64,000 nt of DNA from Lewinella sp. W8 (GCF_004375085.3 NZ_SNAQ03000014.1:62001-126000); one strand, 5' to 3'; shown: positions 42,772 to 52,919, numbered from the stretch's first letter. Numbers and translations are program-made. Notes: generated from the letters alone by a model not told the origin.

Positions 42772-44423
42772 TGCCAGCGGCCTATGACTACATCATCGTG
42801 GGTGCCGGCAGTGCCGGCTGCGTGCTGGCCCGCAGGCTCTCCGAAGACCCCGCCAATCGGGTCCTCTTGCTGGAAGCCGGTGGAGCACCAAACCACCTCA
42901 ACATCCGGGTGCCCGCGGGATACATCAAACTCCACCGGAGCAAATTTGACTGGGCCTTCTGGTCGGAACCCCAGGAACAGCTCGGAGGCCGCCGGATATT
43001 CCTGCCCCGCGGCAAGGTGCTCGGGGGTTGCAGCTCCACTAACGCCATGGCCTACGTCCGGGGTAACCACGCCGACTACGACGACTGGGCCGGCATGGGA
43101 AACAGGGGCTGGAACTACGAAGCCATTCTCCCCTACTTCATCCGCTCCGAAAACAACGCGGACCTCACCAACGAATTTCACGGGCAGGAGGGACCTCTGC
43201 ACGTAGAATTTCCCAAGCGGTTCCGGACGAAATTCTCCCAGGCCTTCATCGATAGTTGCATGGAGCGTGGGTTTACCGCCAACGAAGATTACAACGGCGC
43301 CCGGCAGGAGGGGGTCGGGCTTTTTCAATTCACCATCAAGGACGGGAGGCGCGACAGTGGCTACACCGCTTTCGTCAAACCCATTCGGGGGCGAAAAAAC
43401 CTCGACGTCCGTACGGGAGTGCACGTCCACCGCGTGCTGCTGGAGCACGATCGGGCCATCGGGGTACTGGCCGCCCGGTCTGGCCGTCAGCCCGAAAGCA
43501 TATTGGCCGCCAAAGAAGTGATTCTCGCCGCCGGGGGATTTGCCTCCCCCCAGTTACTTCAGCTGTCCGGCATCGGAGACCGGGAACAGCTGCGGACCCA
43601 CGGCATCGAAAGCAGGCATCATTTGCCCGGCGTCGGGCGTAACCTGCAGGACCACCTGTTCGTGCCCGTGGGGGCCATTGCGAATCAGCGGGGTGGACAC
43701 AACACCGCCGCCCGCCCCCTGAATCAGGCCATCGGCCTGCTGGACTATTTCTTACGGAACAAGGGCGTATTTAATATTGGTCCGCTGGAGGCAGTAGCCT
43801 TTGGCTCCTCCAGTATGAGCCCCGACCGGGTCGACTATCAATTTCATTTTTCCTCCTCTCACCTCGGCGAGGGCTACGGAACGGATTTTCACGACATCAG
43901 CACCTTTCCCAAAGACGAAGATGGATTCAGCATCCTGCCTACCCTGCTGCGTCCCCGGAGCCGCGGCACGGTGGGCTTACACGACGCGGACCCGTACCGC
44001 CCGCCAAAAATCGCGCCCAACTTTCTGGCGGAAGAGGCCGACCGGCGCGTCCTGGTCGAAGCGACCCGCAAGGCCATTGAGGTCTTGCGGGCCGACGCCT
44101 TCGGCGCCTACCGGAAGCGTATCATCAGTCCTCCCGACCAGCAGAGTGACGAGGGTATATTAGAGCACATTCGCCGACAGGTGGAAACGGTCTACCACCC
44201 CGTAGGCACCTGCAAAATGGGGAGCGACGAAGGAGCCGTGGTGGACGATCAGCTGCGCGTCCACGGACTGGGTGGGTTGCGCGTCATTGACGCGTCGATC
44301 ATGCCGACGATCGTTTCCGGGAACACCAACGCTCCGGTGTACATGATCGCCGAAAAGGGGGCGGATCTGGTTTTGGGGAAGGTGGCCCCGCAGCCGATTT
44401 CGGTAGCCCGAGGAACGGAGTAG
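42771..44423 (+). CDS. GMC-family oxidoreductase (choline dehydrogenase-like)
   Basis: 550 residues. FAD-binding IIVGAGSAGCVLARRLSED at the N-terminus, the GMC signature PRGKVLGGCSSTNAMAYVRG and the C-terminal HPVGTCKMGSD with GNTNAPVYMIAEKGAD, where the His/Asn pair is catalytic. It oxidises primary alcohols; choline, sugars and polyols are typical substrates, none can be fixed here. Coupled to the upstream SDR gene; ends 1 bp from the convergent ABC ATPase gene. Confidence 0.92.
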   Translation: MPAAYDYIIVGAGSAGCVLARRLSEDPANRVLLLEAGGAPNHLNIRVPAGYIKLHRSKFDWAFWSEPQEQLGGRRIFLPRGKVLGGCSSTNAMAYVRGNHADYDDWAGMGNRGWNYEAILPYFIRSENNADLTNEFHGQEGPLHVEFPKRFRTKFSQAFIDSCMERGFTANEDYNGARQEGVGLFQFTIKDGRRDSGYTAFVKPIRGRKNLDVRTGVHVHRVLLEHDRAIGVLAARSGRQPESILAAKEVILAAGGFASPQLLQLSGIGDREQLRTHGIESRHHLPGVGRNLQDHLFVPVGAIANQRGGHNTAARPLNQAIGLLDYFLRNKGVFNIGPLEAVAFGSSSMSPDRVDYQFHFSSSHLGEGYGTDFHDISTFPKDEDGFSILPTLLRPRSRGTVGLHDADPYRPPKIAPNFLAEEADRRVLVEATRKAIEVLRADAFGAYRKRIISPPDQQSDEGILEHIRRQVETVYHPVGTCKMGSDEGAVVDDQLRVHGLGGLRVIDASIMPTIVSGNTNAPVYMIAEKGADLVLGKVAPQPISVARGTE

Positions 44424-44424
44424 G

Positions 44425-45171
44425 CTAGTGCCCCATCAGGCCCGCCTGTTGCAGGAGGGCCAACTGCCCACCGAAGGCCTGCCGCAGGTTTTCCGGCTTG
44501 AAGATTTCCTCCGTGGGCCCCGCCGCGATGAGCCGTTGATTGAGCAGGATTACGTGATCAAAGTATTCCGGAACCGCTTGCAGATCGTGGTGCACCACCA
44601 GCAGGGTTTTTCCCGATTCGGAGAGGCTGCGTAGGACCGCAATGATTTTTTCTTCGGTGGGGATGTCCACCCCAACGAAGGGCTCGTCCAGCATCAGAAT
44701 GTCCGCCCGTTGCGCCAGTGCGCGGGCCAGGAAGGTTCGTTGTTGCTGGCCGCCGGACAGCTCCCCGATCTGCCGGTCCTGCAGCTCCAGAATGTCGAGT
44801 TCTTCCATCGCTTCATTGGCAATCCGCCGGTCTTCGGCGTTGAGGCGCTGAAAAACCTTCTTGTGGGGGTAGCGTCCCATCAGGACAACGTCCTTCACCG
44901 TCGCGGGGAAGGTGAAGTCGATTTCACTGCGTTGGGGCACGTACACCACCTGTCGCCGGACCCGCTCGATGGATTGCCCCGAGATCAGGACCTGGCCGGA
45001 GTAGTCATCGATGAGGCCAAGCATGGCCTTGAGCAAGGTAGATTTACCGGAGCCGTTGGGGCCCAGGATGCCGTAGCGATGCCCCCGTTCGATTTCCAGA
45101 AAAACGTTACTGAGCACCCGCTTACGGTCGTAGGAAACGGAAAGGTCCTGGACGGAAATTACGGTAGACAT
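44425..45171 (-). CDS. Metal (zinc/manganese) ABC transporter ATP-binding protein
   Basis: 248 residues from the ATG at 45171 (MSTVISVQDLSVSYDRK). Walker A GPNGSGKST (37-45), signature LSGGQQQR and Walker B ILMLDEPFVGVD. Sequence follows the MntB/ZnuC/TroB type that energises metal import. It follows the binding-protein gene by 25 bp. The gene that should come next, an integral-membrane permease, is absent: the next gene is the convergent GMC gene 1 bp away. Confidence 0.9.
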   Translation of the reverse strand: MSTVISVQDLSVSYDRKRVLSNVFLEIERGHRYGILGPNGSGKSTLLKAMLGLIDDYSGQVLISGQSIERVRRQVVYVPQRSEIDFTFPATVKDVVLMGRYPHKKVFQRLNAEDRRIANEAMEELDILELQDRQIGELSGGQQQRTFLARALAQRADILMLDEPFVGVDIPTEEKIIAVLRSLSESGKTLLVVHHDLQAVPEYFDHVILLNQRLIAAGPTEEIFKPENLRQAFGGQLALLQQAGLMGH

Positions 45172-45196
45172 GGGCGAGATATTTAATGGAGTTGCT

Positions 45197-46204
45197 TCAG
45201 GCAACGCCGCGATTGAGGCGATTAACCATGAAGAAAAAAGCGCCGAGCATTACGGAGAGAATCACGCTCAGAAGGATGGTCTTTTGCCGGAGATCGGGGC
45301 CCAGGCCGATGCCAACATCTTCGGTGCCGCCCCGCAGGGCGGCCACCAGGCTTTGGGTATTGTACCGCAGCATCCCCAGGTAGGTGCCGGCGGGATGGTC
45401 GGGATCGGCCAGAGAGTCGGCGTACAGATTACCGCCGATGATGACGTCGTTGTCCGTCGCCAGTTGGCGGATCAGTTTGGGGTTGATGGTGCTTTCCACA
45501 AAAATGGCCGGCACCCCGGATTCCTGAATGATCTTCGTTAGCCGGTTTACGTCTTCGGTCTGGACTTCGGCGTCCGTACTCGTACCCAACGCCGCCTCTA
45601 CGCGAACGCCGTAGTACCGGCCATAATACCGAAAGGCATCATGACTGGTGATGAGCACCCGGCGGGATTCGGGGAGGGAGGATATTTTCCGGAAAATTTC
45701 TTTGTCCAGGTCCTCCAACTGCTGCTGATACAACTGAGCGTTGAAGTCGTACACATCCTTGTTGTAGGGGTCGAGATCCACCAGGGCCCGGCGGATATTT
45801 TCTACGTACAGCTGGCCGTTTTTTGCGGTCATCCAGGCGTGGGGATCGCTGGAATTGGCGTACTCTTCACTTTCGATGGTGCCGATGCCTTCGGTGATGG
45901 TGATCGTTCTGGCCCGCGTACCGCTGTTGGCGATCAGTTCGTTCATCCAGCCTTCGAAGGTGAGTCCGTTGACCAACACGAGATCAGCGCGGGCGACCAG
46001 ACGGACGTCGGCGGGGGTCGGCTCGTAGATGTGCGGATCTCCCCCGATGGGCACCACGGACTGTACTTCCACCAGTCCTCCGGACACCACTTCAACCATG
46101 TCCCGGAAAATGGACGCCGAGGCGACCACTAAAGGACGGTCCTCCTCCTGGGCGGTTACCGGCAGGATTCCAAGCAGGCAAATGACGATAATAATCCAGC
46201 GCAT
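45197..46204 (-). CDS. Metal ABC transporter substrate-binding protein with C-terminal membrane helix
   Basis: 335 residues. Signal peptide MRWIIIVICLLGILPVTAQ, then a cluster A-I (ZnuA/MntC/TroA-like) fold. Metal ligands include His58 (GGDPHIYEPTP), His122 (SDPHAWM), a His in ITSHDAFRYY and Asp/Glu near the end. After the fold a hydrophobic helix (TILLSVILSVMLGAFFFMV, about 310-328) ends the protein, an unusual C-terminal anchor. It heads a two-gene unit with the ATPase gene and has a palindrome in its promoter region that looks like a metal-regulator operator. Confidence 0.9.
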   Translation of the reverse strand: MRWIIIVICLLGILPVTAQEEDRPLVVASASIFRDMVEVVSGGLVEVQSVVPIGGDPHIYEPTPADVRLVARADLVLVNGLTFEGWMNELIANSGTRARTITITEGIGTIESEEYANSSDPHAWMTAKNGQLYVENIRRALVDLDPYNKDVYDFNAQLYQQQLEDLDKEIFRKISSLPESRRVLITSHDAFRYYGRYYGVRVEAALGTSTDAEVQTEDVNRLTKIIQESGVPAIFVESTINPKLIRQLATDNDVIIGGNLYADSLADPDHPAGTYLGMLRYNTQSLVAALRGGTEDVGIGLGPDLRQKTILLSVILSVMLGAFFFMVNRLNRGVA

Positions 46205-46205
46205 A

Positions 46206-46311
46206 GGTCAGACAAGAAAGGGAGAGAATATTGCTGATATCAACAGTTCAACACCCCAAAGTTAGAAAAGTCTAACTTTTTTGCATTATTCCTTCCTTTT
46301 CTTGTCTGACC
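46206..46311. promoter_or_regulatory. Nested inverted repeats in metal-transport control region
   Basis: Outer arms GGTCAGACAAGAAA (46206-46219) and TTTCTTGTCTGACC (46298-46311) are exact complements; between them lies the inner palindrome AAAGTTAGA (46258-46266) / TCTAACTTT (46271-46279). The inner site has the size of DtxR/MntR-type operators; the outer pair could form a long mRNA hairpin right before the start codon. Whole element fills the gap before the gene ending at 46326. Confidence 0.65.
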
Positions 46312-46325
46312 CTGTCGCAGGCCCC

Positions 46326-47459
46326 CTAATAATCGAGGCCCTCCGTATCATCCAGCCGGGCGACCAACCCCCATCCAAAAAAGAAGTTAGTCAGCCCGAC
46401 CAGAATTTCGTTTTCTCCTTTCTGCAGGGGCAGGGGAATGCGAACATTTTCAATGGAGGCGCGCCCGCGGGGAGCCTTCATCATCGGGGAGTTGTAGAGA
46501 TTCTTGTCCACGTAAAGGGGCTGCTGGTTGACGAATACGTAGACCTCGTCGCTGAAGCCAAAGTCCAACTGCCGAAGTTGATCCCGGTCCGAGGTGATGG
46601 TTTTTCGCAGCCAGACGACGCGGCGTTCTCCGCGGGGCGTAGGCCCGAAGCGGCGGCTGAGATTAACGATTCCGTGGTGCTCGGCCTGAATGGGGCTGAA
46701 GGTCGTAGCGGAAGTGGGTAAGTCCTCGGTGGTCAGTTCGGTGCCCGTGGGAAGCGATTGGGGGGTAGTGACCTCCCAGCTGCGCAAGTAGCGGGCGTCG
46801 TTGTGGGTGGGGTCCATCCCCTTGCTGCCCACTAAAGTTCCGGCATCACCGGGCCGGATTTCCAGATTGGCCACGTAGGCGTTACCGTCAAAGGCAATGG
46901 CACCTTCACTCCAGTCACCGTCCATTTCGGGCACGTAGAGTGCCGGGGATTCCATATCGTTGACGTAGGCGAGGAGCTGCTGGTCCTTAACGACCAACTT
47001 CACGTGGTTCCAACCCGTCTTGCGGAGGGGAGCAGCGGATTGGTAGCCATCGCTCAAATCCCAGATGTTGACACCGTTCAGGATGGCCGAATACTGGATG
47101 GCCGTATTGATCCGGGGGTGTCCGGCCCAGAATGCCCGGAGGTAAAAGTGTTCGGAATTTTTGGCGTCCGCCCGCCGAAAGTGGATACTGGTGAAGCGGG
47201 TAGTTTCCTCAAAGGCGATGTCGTATTCAATGGTTCCGTTGCGGAAAGTATAGTCTTTCAGGCTGACCATATTGCCGCCGGTGGCGGAGGGATCCGCGCC
47301 GCCCAGGTGCATGGCGGTAGTGCCCAGGTGCTGGACGAAGGCCGGTGCATTACCCTCGGCGGACCAGGCGTCGCTGCGCAGGGGTGCCCGGTAGGTTTGA
47401 GCCGAAAGGCCTACACTTACCACCATGAACATCAGGAAGGAAAGGAGATATTGGTACAT
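46326..47459 (-). CDS. Exported concanavalin-like beta-sandwich protein (DUF1080/3-keto-disaccharide hydrolase-like)
   Basis: 377 residues with signal peptide MYQYLLSFLMFMVVSVGLSA. The first 200 residues resemble laminin-G/DUF1080-type sandwiches: FRNGTIEYDIAF, HFYLRAFWAGHPRINTAIQYSA, GWNHVKLVVKDQQLLAYVND. The second half adds another beta-sandwich (DFGFSDEVYVFVNQQPLYVDK). Probably binds or cleaves a sugar outside the inner membrane. No operon partner is obvious; the downstream metal operon is on the same strand but has its own control region. Confidence 0.75.
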   Translation of the reverse strand: MYQYLLSFLMFMVVSVGLSAQTYRAPLRSDAWSAEGNAPAFVQHLGTTAMHLGGADPSATGGNMVSLKDYTFRNGTIEYDIAFEETTRFTSIHFRRADAKNSEHFYLRAFWAGHPRINTAIQYSAILNGVNIWDLSDGYQSAAPLRKTGWNHVKLVVKDQQLLAYVNDMESPALYVPEMDGDWSEGAIAFDGNAYVANLEIRPGDAGTLVGSKGMDPTHNDARYLRSWEVTTPQSLPTGTELTTEDLPTSATTFSPIQAEHHGIVNLSRRFGPTPRGERRVVWLRKTITSDRDQLRQLDFGFSDEVYVFVNQQPLYVDKNLYNSPMMKAPRGRASIENVRIPLPLQKGENEILVGLTNFFFGWGLVARLDDTEGLDY

Positions 47460-47612
47460 GAATCATTTGGTTTTTGTTACCCCCAAAAGTGCTCCTGCCC
47501 CCGGAAACGTCCCGTTCAAGTCCGATACAAATCCGTACAAAAGCGTTCCAGGGCCCCATTCGACCGATCACGAGGGGTTTGCGCCAATACTCCTGGCTGG
47601 CGGTACCCAAAA

Positions 47613-47634
47613 GCACGGCACCTGCGTTTCGCCA
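47613..47634 (-). repeat. GCAGGTGC-family core
   Basis: On the minus strand it reads TGGCGAAACGCAGGTGCCG, matching the core at 57166 (TGGCGTAGACGCAGGTGCCG) and 34231. Confidence 0.65.
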
Positions 47635-47662
47635 GCAGCTTAGTCCGCCGCCACAAACAAAA

Positions 47663-47880
47663 GCGGCCACGCAGCGGAGTGCTGCGTGGCCGACAATAAT
47701 TTCAGGTGCTCATGGGAAAAGGCTCCTGCAATTGGCCCGGGGGCCTTTCCGGGGTCAGCTTTCCGGTGTTGTGCACCAGGATGACGGTCCGGGGTTAATC
47801 CCGTTTCGGGGATTGGCTAACGTTCTCCCAACGTGCGATGCCACTGATGGAAGTCCGTCAATGGCATCGATGTTCTTTTA
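47663..47880. ncRNA. Candidate structured RNA bounded by two hairpins
   Basis: A 12-bp perfect hairpin with T-rich run on the minus strand (about 47661-47692) and a hairpin with TTCTTTTA after it on the plus strand (47836-47880) bound about 190 bp that contain more complementary segments. Orientation is not settled and no known RNA family matched from memory. Confidence 0.3.
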
Positions 47881-47943
47881 GACGGGCCTTTTTTAACCGG
47901 GTCACATCCGCGTGGAGATGCCGTATTTTGCGAAAAATTTTCC

Positions 47944-48843
47944 GTGCGCTTCCTTTACTGCTTCATCCCGTTTTTACTTTCCGTCGTCGGCCACGCCCAG
48001 GACGATTTCGGATGGTGGAACGAGGCGAATAACTGGGACGGAGCGACCGACTGGCGGGAATACATCATCATTTCTCCCGGCTTTATGGGCCCCAATGCCC
48101 TGCCCGTACCGGAAATTTTTACGGGGCAAATGGACAGCACCTTCGTGGCAGAACTGGGAATTGCCGGTCATCGCAGCCCGGGTGACGACACGGACAACCT
48201 GTTCACCCGACTCTTCACCCCCCTTTTTTCCGAGCGCGTAGGTTTTGACCTCCGGTTCGTTCCTCTGGAGCGGTACCAAATGACCACGGCGACGCGAGAC
48301 GAGCGTAGGTCCCGGGATTTTGACGGACGGGGCACCGCCGTCGGCGACGTCTACCTGGCCACCCTGGTGCAACTGGTGGAGGAACAAAAGCAGCGCCCGG
48401 GAGTGCTGCTCGGCGTGCATTTACGCACGGCCTCGGGCACCAATCTCGGGGGCGCACGCTTTACGGATTCCCCCGGATACCATTTCGACCTTTCGGCCGG
48501 TAAGACCTATCGGCCGCAAGGGGGTTGGATTCGCTCCGTGCGCCCGTACCTTATGGCCGGCTTCCTGGTCTTCCAGGTCAGCAACCGGGGTAACGACCAG
48601 CGGCAAAACGACTGCTTTCTTTTTGGCGGCGGGGTGGACCTGGGGTTCACCCGGGTGATGCTACGCCAGCAGATCGGTGGCTACCTGGGGTATCTGGACA
48701 ACCGGGATAAACCCATCGTTTACCGGTTGCGGGTAGAAAGCCGCTTCGGTGGGCGGCTGAACCTGGCCGCCGGCCTGCAGGCCGGGCTGAACGACTGGGC
48801 CTACACTACCGGACAGCTGTCGGTGATTTATCGCGGCAGATAA
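47944..48843 (+). CDS. Exported protein with beta-barrel-like C-terminus, unknown function
   Basis: 299 residues starting at a GTG (47944) that gives the signal peptide MRFLYCFIPFLLSVVGHAQ. The mature protein is aromatic-rich with amphipathic strands in the second half (for example GLTRVML, RLRVESRFGGRLNLAAGLQAG) and ends QLSVIYRGR, as in small outer-membrane barrels. No family recognised. Stands alone, followed 36 bp later by the convergent esterase gene. Confidence 0.75.
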   Translation: MRFLYCFIPFLLSVVGHAQDDFGWWNEANNWDGATDWREYIIISPGFMGPNALPVPEIFTGQMDSTFVAELGIAGHRSPGDDTDNLFTRLFTPLFSERVGFDLRFVPLERYQMTTATRDERRSRDFDGRGTAVGDVYLATLVQLVEEQKQRPGVLLGVHLRTASGTNLGGARFTDSPGYHFDLSAGKTYRPQGGWIRSVRPYLMAGFLVFQVSNRGNDQRQNDCFLFGGGVDLGFTRVMLRQQIGGYLGYLDNRDKPIVYRLRVESRFGGRLNLAAGLQAGLNDWAYTTGQLSVIYRGR

Positions 48844-48879
48844 CCGGATGCAGGGGGGAGAACATCCGGCCTGACTTCC

Positions 48880-49776
48880 TTACTCCAATTCAAAAAGCCA
48901 ACGTACGGCGGGCATGAACTGCCGGTTCCAGAAGGCTTCGTTGTGCTCCCCCTGGGGATCGACCGTCAGGACGAGGTTATCGTCCGGATGGCCGGTTTTC
49001 CGGATGGTTTGTTCCATGCGTTCGGCGTAATCTACCATCTCTCCTTCCCCCCGGCCCACAGTGAGGTACAGCCGGGTGCTGTCGGGCACCGGGAAGTCTC
49101 GCGTGAAGGTGAACACACTATCCGAGTACCAGTAGGACGGGGAGAAAATACCCGCCCTCCCGAAGACCTCCGGGTAGGCGTACACGCCGTAGTGGGAGAT
49201 GAGTCCGCCCATCGAGCTGCCCATGATTGCCGTGTAGGCCGGCCCCGTCTGGGTGCGATAGGTGGCGTCCACCAGGGGCTTGACCGTGCGGACGATGAAC
49301 TCCAGGTAGGCCTCTCCCTCGGCGGGACCGTAGTCTTCGTTTACCCAGGGGCTCAACTCCCGCATCCGGAGTTCCTGCCCGTTGTCAACGCCCACAACGA
49401 TGAGCCGGAAGTCGCTTTCTTCAGCCATTTCGTTCAGCATCTCGTCCACGCCCCATTCTCCGACGAAGGACGTGGAATCGTCGAAAAGGTTCTGTCCGTC
49501 GTGCATGTACAGTACGGGGTAGCGGTCATCAGACTCCACGTAGTCCGGTGGAAGGTAGATGCGGATTTGCCGATCCCGGTCCAGGCCGGGCATCGGCAGC
49601 GGATTTTCGAGAATCGTCACGTTGGGCTGCAGGGTGGAGGGGCGAGGAGCGGGCGGGCGGGGTGGAGGCTCCGTAGAACAGCTGAGGAATAGAAACGCTA
49701 AGGCAGTGGCTAAGAAAAAGGGAGTCGGAGATAGTTCAGCAGCAAGACTGTAGAAGGAAGAGGGGAGTCGGAACAT
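48880..49776 (-). CDS. Alpha/beta-hydrolase lipoprotein, Fes/IroE-like esterase
   Basis: 298 residues. Signal ends LFLSC (Cys33), followed by a Pro-rich linker. The domain matches the esterase D/enterochelin-esterase type: PVLYMHDGQNLFDDS, nucleophile Ser188 in GSSMGG, and a C-terminal GEHNEAFWNRQF with catalytic His. It would hydrolyse ester bonds at the cell surface or in the periplasm; the real substrate may be a siderophore or an acylated glycan. Transcribed alone on the minus strand. Confidence 0.87.
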   Translation of the reverse strand: MFRLPSSFYSLAAELSPTPFFLATALAFLFLSCSTEPPPRPPAPRPSTLQPNVTILENPLPMPGLDRDRQIRIYLPPDYVESDDRYPVLYMHDGQNLFDDSTSFVGEWGVDEMLNEMAEESDFRLIVVGVDNGQELRMRELSPWVNEDYGPAEGEAYLEFIVRTVKPLVDATYRTQTGPAYTAIMGSSMGGLISHYGVYAYPEVFGRAGIFSPSYWYSDSVFTFTRDFPVPDSTRLYLTVGRGEGEMVDYAERMEQTIRKTGHPDDNLVLTVDPQGEHNEAFWNRQFMPAVRWLFELE

Positions 49777-49944
49777 ATTGGGTGGTGTGATGGTCTTTGG
49801 GAAGGACGAGATGACGGTGAAAAGGTAGCATCAATCTACCGGGGGATTTCAGTTGATGTCCGGTAAATAGCGGACGAGCACCCGGTACTTGGCCGGTGCC
49901 GTAGTGATCCTACGCGGGGGAAAAGAGAATGCTAACGGGCTTGG
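49777..49944. other. Left part of a 536-bp intergenic gap, nothing recognised
   Basis: No gene or repeat seen apart from the expected promoter of the esterase gene. The rest of the gap contains two identical 73-bp repeats and the sucD terminator. Confidence 0.4.
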
Positions 49945-50017
49945 GTCGCAAGGCCCTAACCGTTCTGCGAACGGACCGCAGACCTTGCTCCGCAGGAAGG
50001 AACGGCCTTCCAGGCCG
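49945..50017 (+). repeat. 73-bp structured repeat, copy 1
   Basis: Begins GTCGCAAGGCCCTAACCG and ends GGCCTTCCAGGCCG; it includes the hairpins CCGTT/AACGG and GGAAGG/CCTTCC, and GCAAGG pairs with CCTTGC further on. Identical to the copy at 50144-50216, 199 bp away. Confidence 0.85.
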
Positions 50018-50143
50018 AGGGCGGGGAGTTATTATCTAAACTGGGAAAGTCAAACTTCTATAACTAGTTTTCCTCCTGATTGCCCCACAAAAGCTAGGTT
50101 GCCTTTATCGTAGCCTCTTTTGCCAACTCCCATTTCTCCTGGT

Positions 50144-50216
50144 GTCGCAAGGCCCTAACCGTTCTGCGAACGGACCGCAGACCTTGCTCCGCAGGAAGGA
50201 ACGGCCTTCCAGGCCG
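50144..50216 (+). repeat. 73-bp structured repeat, copy 2
   Basis: Exact copy of 49945-50017. Both are followed by GCGGGGA/GCGGGAA-like sequence, and the 126 bp between them are unique. Located 40 bp from the sucD terminator. Confidence 0.85.
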
Positions 50217-50258
50217 CAGGCGGGAAAGTCAACCCCTGAGCCATAGCCTCCAATCAAA

Positions 50259-50289
50259 AACGCCCTCCACCAAACCGGCGGAGGGCGTT
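50259..50289 (-). terminator. Rho-independent terminator after sucD
   Basis: Perfect 10-bp stem AACGCCCTCC (50259-50268) and GGAGGGCGTT (50280-50289). On the minus strand it is followed by TTTTTGATTGG, just beyond the sucD stop at 50313. Confidence 0.9.
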
Positions 50290-50312
50290 CCTCTTACTCA
50301 ATCGTTGCTGGC

Positions 50313-51185
50313 TTATCCCTTCAGGGCTTTCACCATCGTCGTGCCGATATCGGCGGGGCTCTTCACTACGTGAATGCCACATTCGGCCATGATCTTCATC
50401 TTGGCTTCGGCGGTGTCTTCGTGACCACCCACGATGGCACCCGCGTGGCCCATGGTGCGGCCCTTGGGGGCCGTCTGTCCGGCGATGAAGCCAACTACGG
50501 GCTTGGTGCCGTGCTCTTTGACGTAGTGCGCGGCCTCGGCCTCCATCGTACCGCCGATCTCACCGATCATGATGATACCGTCGGTGTCGGGGTCATTCAT
50601 CAGCAGTTCCACGGCGTCCTTGGTCGTCGTGCCAATGATGGGGTCACCGCCAATACCGATACAGGTGCTCTGCCCCATGCCGGCTTTGGTTACCTGGTCT
50701 ACGGCTTCGTAGGTCAGCGTACCGGAGCGGGACACGATGCCGATGCGGCCGGGATTGTGGATGAAGCCGGGCATGATGCCACACTTGGCTTCACCCGGAG
50801 TGATGACACCGGGGCAGTTGGGGCCCACCAAACGGCAATCATAATCTTTGATGTAGGAACGCACCTTCACCATATCCTGAACGGGAATACCTTCGGTGAT
50901 ACAGATGATCACCTTGATGCCCGCCGTGGCGGCCTCCATGATCGCATCACCGGCAAAAGCCGGGGGAACGAAGATCACGGATACGTCCGCACCGGCTTCC
51001 TGCACGGCTTCGGCGACGGTATTGAAAACGGGCTTCCCGAGGTGAACTTGTCCTCCCTTTCCGGGAGTAACGCCACCCACCAGGTTAGTGCCATATTCGA
51101 GCATCTGCTCGGCGTGGAAGCTGCCTTCCTTACCCGTGATGCCCTGTACGATAATGTTGGAATCCTTGTGGACTAAAACTGCCAT
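50313..51185 (-). CDS. sucD: Succinyl-CoA ligase alpha subunit
   Basis: 290 residues, full length. Catalyses succinyl-CoA to succinate with ATP or GTP formation in the TCA cycle, as a complex with SucB, which is not in this window. CoA-binding [21 protein letters not shown] near the start and phospho-His247 in GHAGAIVGG near the end. A terminator follows. The start codon is ATG at 51185; the septum-formation gene lies 32 bp upstream. Confidence 0.97.
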   Translation of the reverse strand: MAVLVHKDSNIIVQGITGKEGSFHAEQMLEYGTNLVGGVTPGKGGQVHLGKPVFNTVAEAVQEAGADVSVIFVPPAFAGDAIMEAATAGIKVIICITEGIPVQDMVKVRSYIKDYDCRLVGPNCPGVITPGEAKCGIMPGFIHNPGRIGIVSRSGTLTYEAVDQVTKAGMGQSTCIGIGGDPIIGTTTKDAVELLMNDPDTDGIIMIGEIGGTMEAEAAHYVKEHGTKPVVGFIAGQTAPKGRTMGHAGAIVGGHEDTAEAKMKIMAECGIHVVKSPADIGTTMVKALKG

Positions 51186-51217
51186 TTGATGTTGAGAGGT
51201 TAGAATGTGTTAGGGGC

Positions 51218-51547
51218 CTACTCATCGACGAGGATGAACACATCCTCATCGTCTTTCTGCATGAAATAACTCTCTCGGGCAAATCGCTCCCGATTGACCT
51301 CCATGTCCAGCTTTTCGGCTTCGGCGGCGTCAATGCGCTCGTCAAAACTTTCCAGCTCGGTCTCGAGCCGCTGGACGGTATTGTGCAATCGGTACTGCGT
51401 AGCTACGTCGTGGCGGTCAATGAAAACCATCAGGAACGTGAAGGCCACGAGCGTGAGGAAATAGCGATTCCGCAGGTAGGGCGGAATCTTATTCCAAAGC
51501 TTCAGCAACGGGTCCTGTGATTTTTTGGCGGCCATAGCGTAGGGCAA
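51218..51547 (-). CDS. FtsB/DivIC-like septum formation initiator
   Basis: 109 residues. One transmembrane helix (YFLTLVAFTFLMVFI, about 29-43) is followed by a coiled coil (RLHNTVQRLETELESFDER) and an acidic C-terminus, the layout of FtsB/DivIC proteins of the divisome. In many Bacteroidota this gene follows eno, as here (58 bp after eno). Works at the division site with FtsL and FtsQ homologues. Confidence 0.85.
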   Translation of the reverse strand: MPYAMAAKKSQDPLLKLWNKIPPYLRNRYFLTLVAFTFLMVFIDRHDVATQYRLHNTVQRLETELESFDERIDAAEAEKLDMEVNRERFARESYFMQKDDEDVFILVDE

Positions 51548-51605
51548 TTTGCCCGGAAGTTAATGGTTTTTAAGGGAACGGAGACTACGCTCCAGGGTTG
51601 AATGA

Positions 51606-52919
<1,314 letters not shown>

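Larger units (their letters stand above)
47460..47943. other. 484-bp structured intergenic region
   Basis: No protein gene recognised. It holds a GCAGGTGC-family core at 47613-47634 (minus strand, GGCACCTGCGTTTCGCC), a strong hairpin CGGCCACGCAGC/GCTGCGTGGCCG at about 47665-47693 followed on the minus strand by a T-rich run, and another hairpin CGATGCCA/TGGCATCG at 47836-47869. The stretch between the hairpins has further pairing (AATCCC/GGGATT around 47804). Confidence 0.6.

Noticed and set aside
47663-47880. 4.5S, 6S or tmRNA identity for the structured spacer
   Set aside because: No conserved loop of 4.5S RNA and no tag frame or tRNA-like end; kept only as an unassigned candidate.
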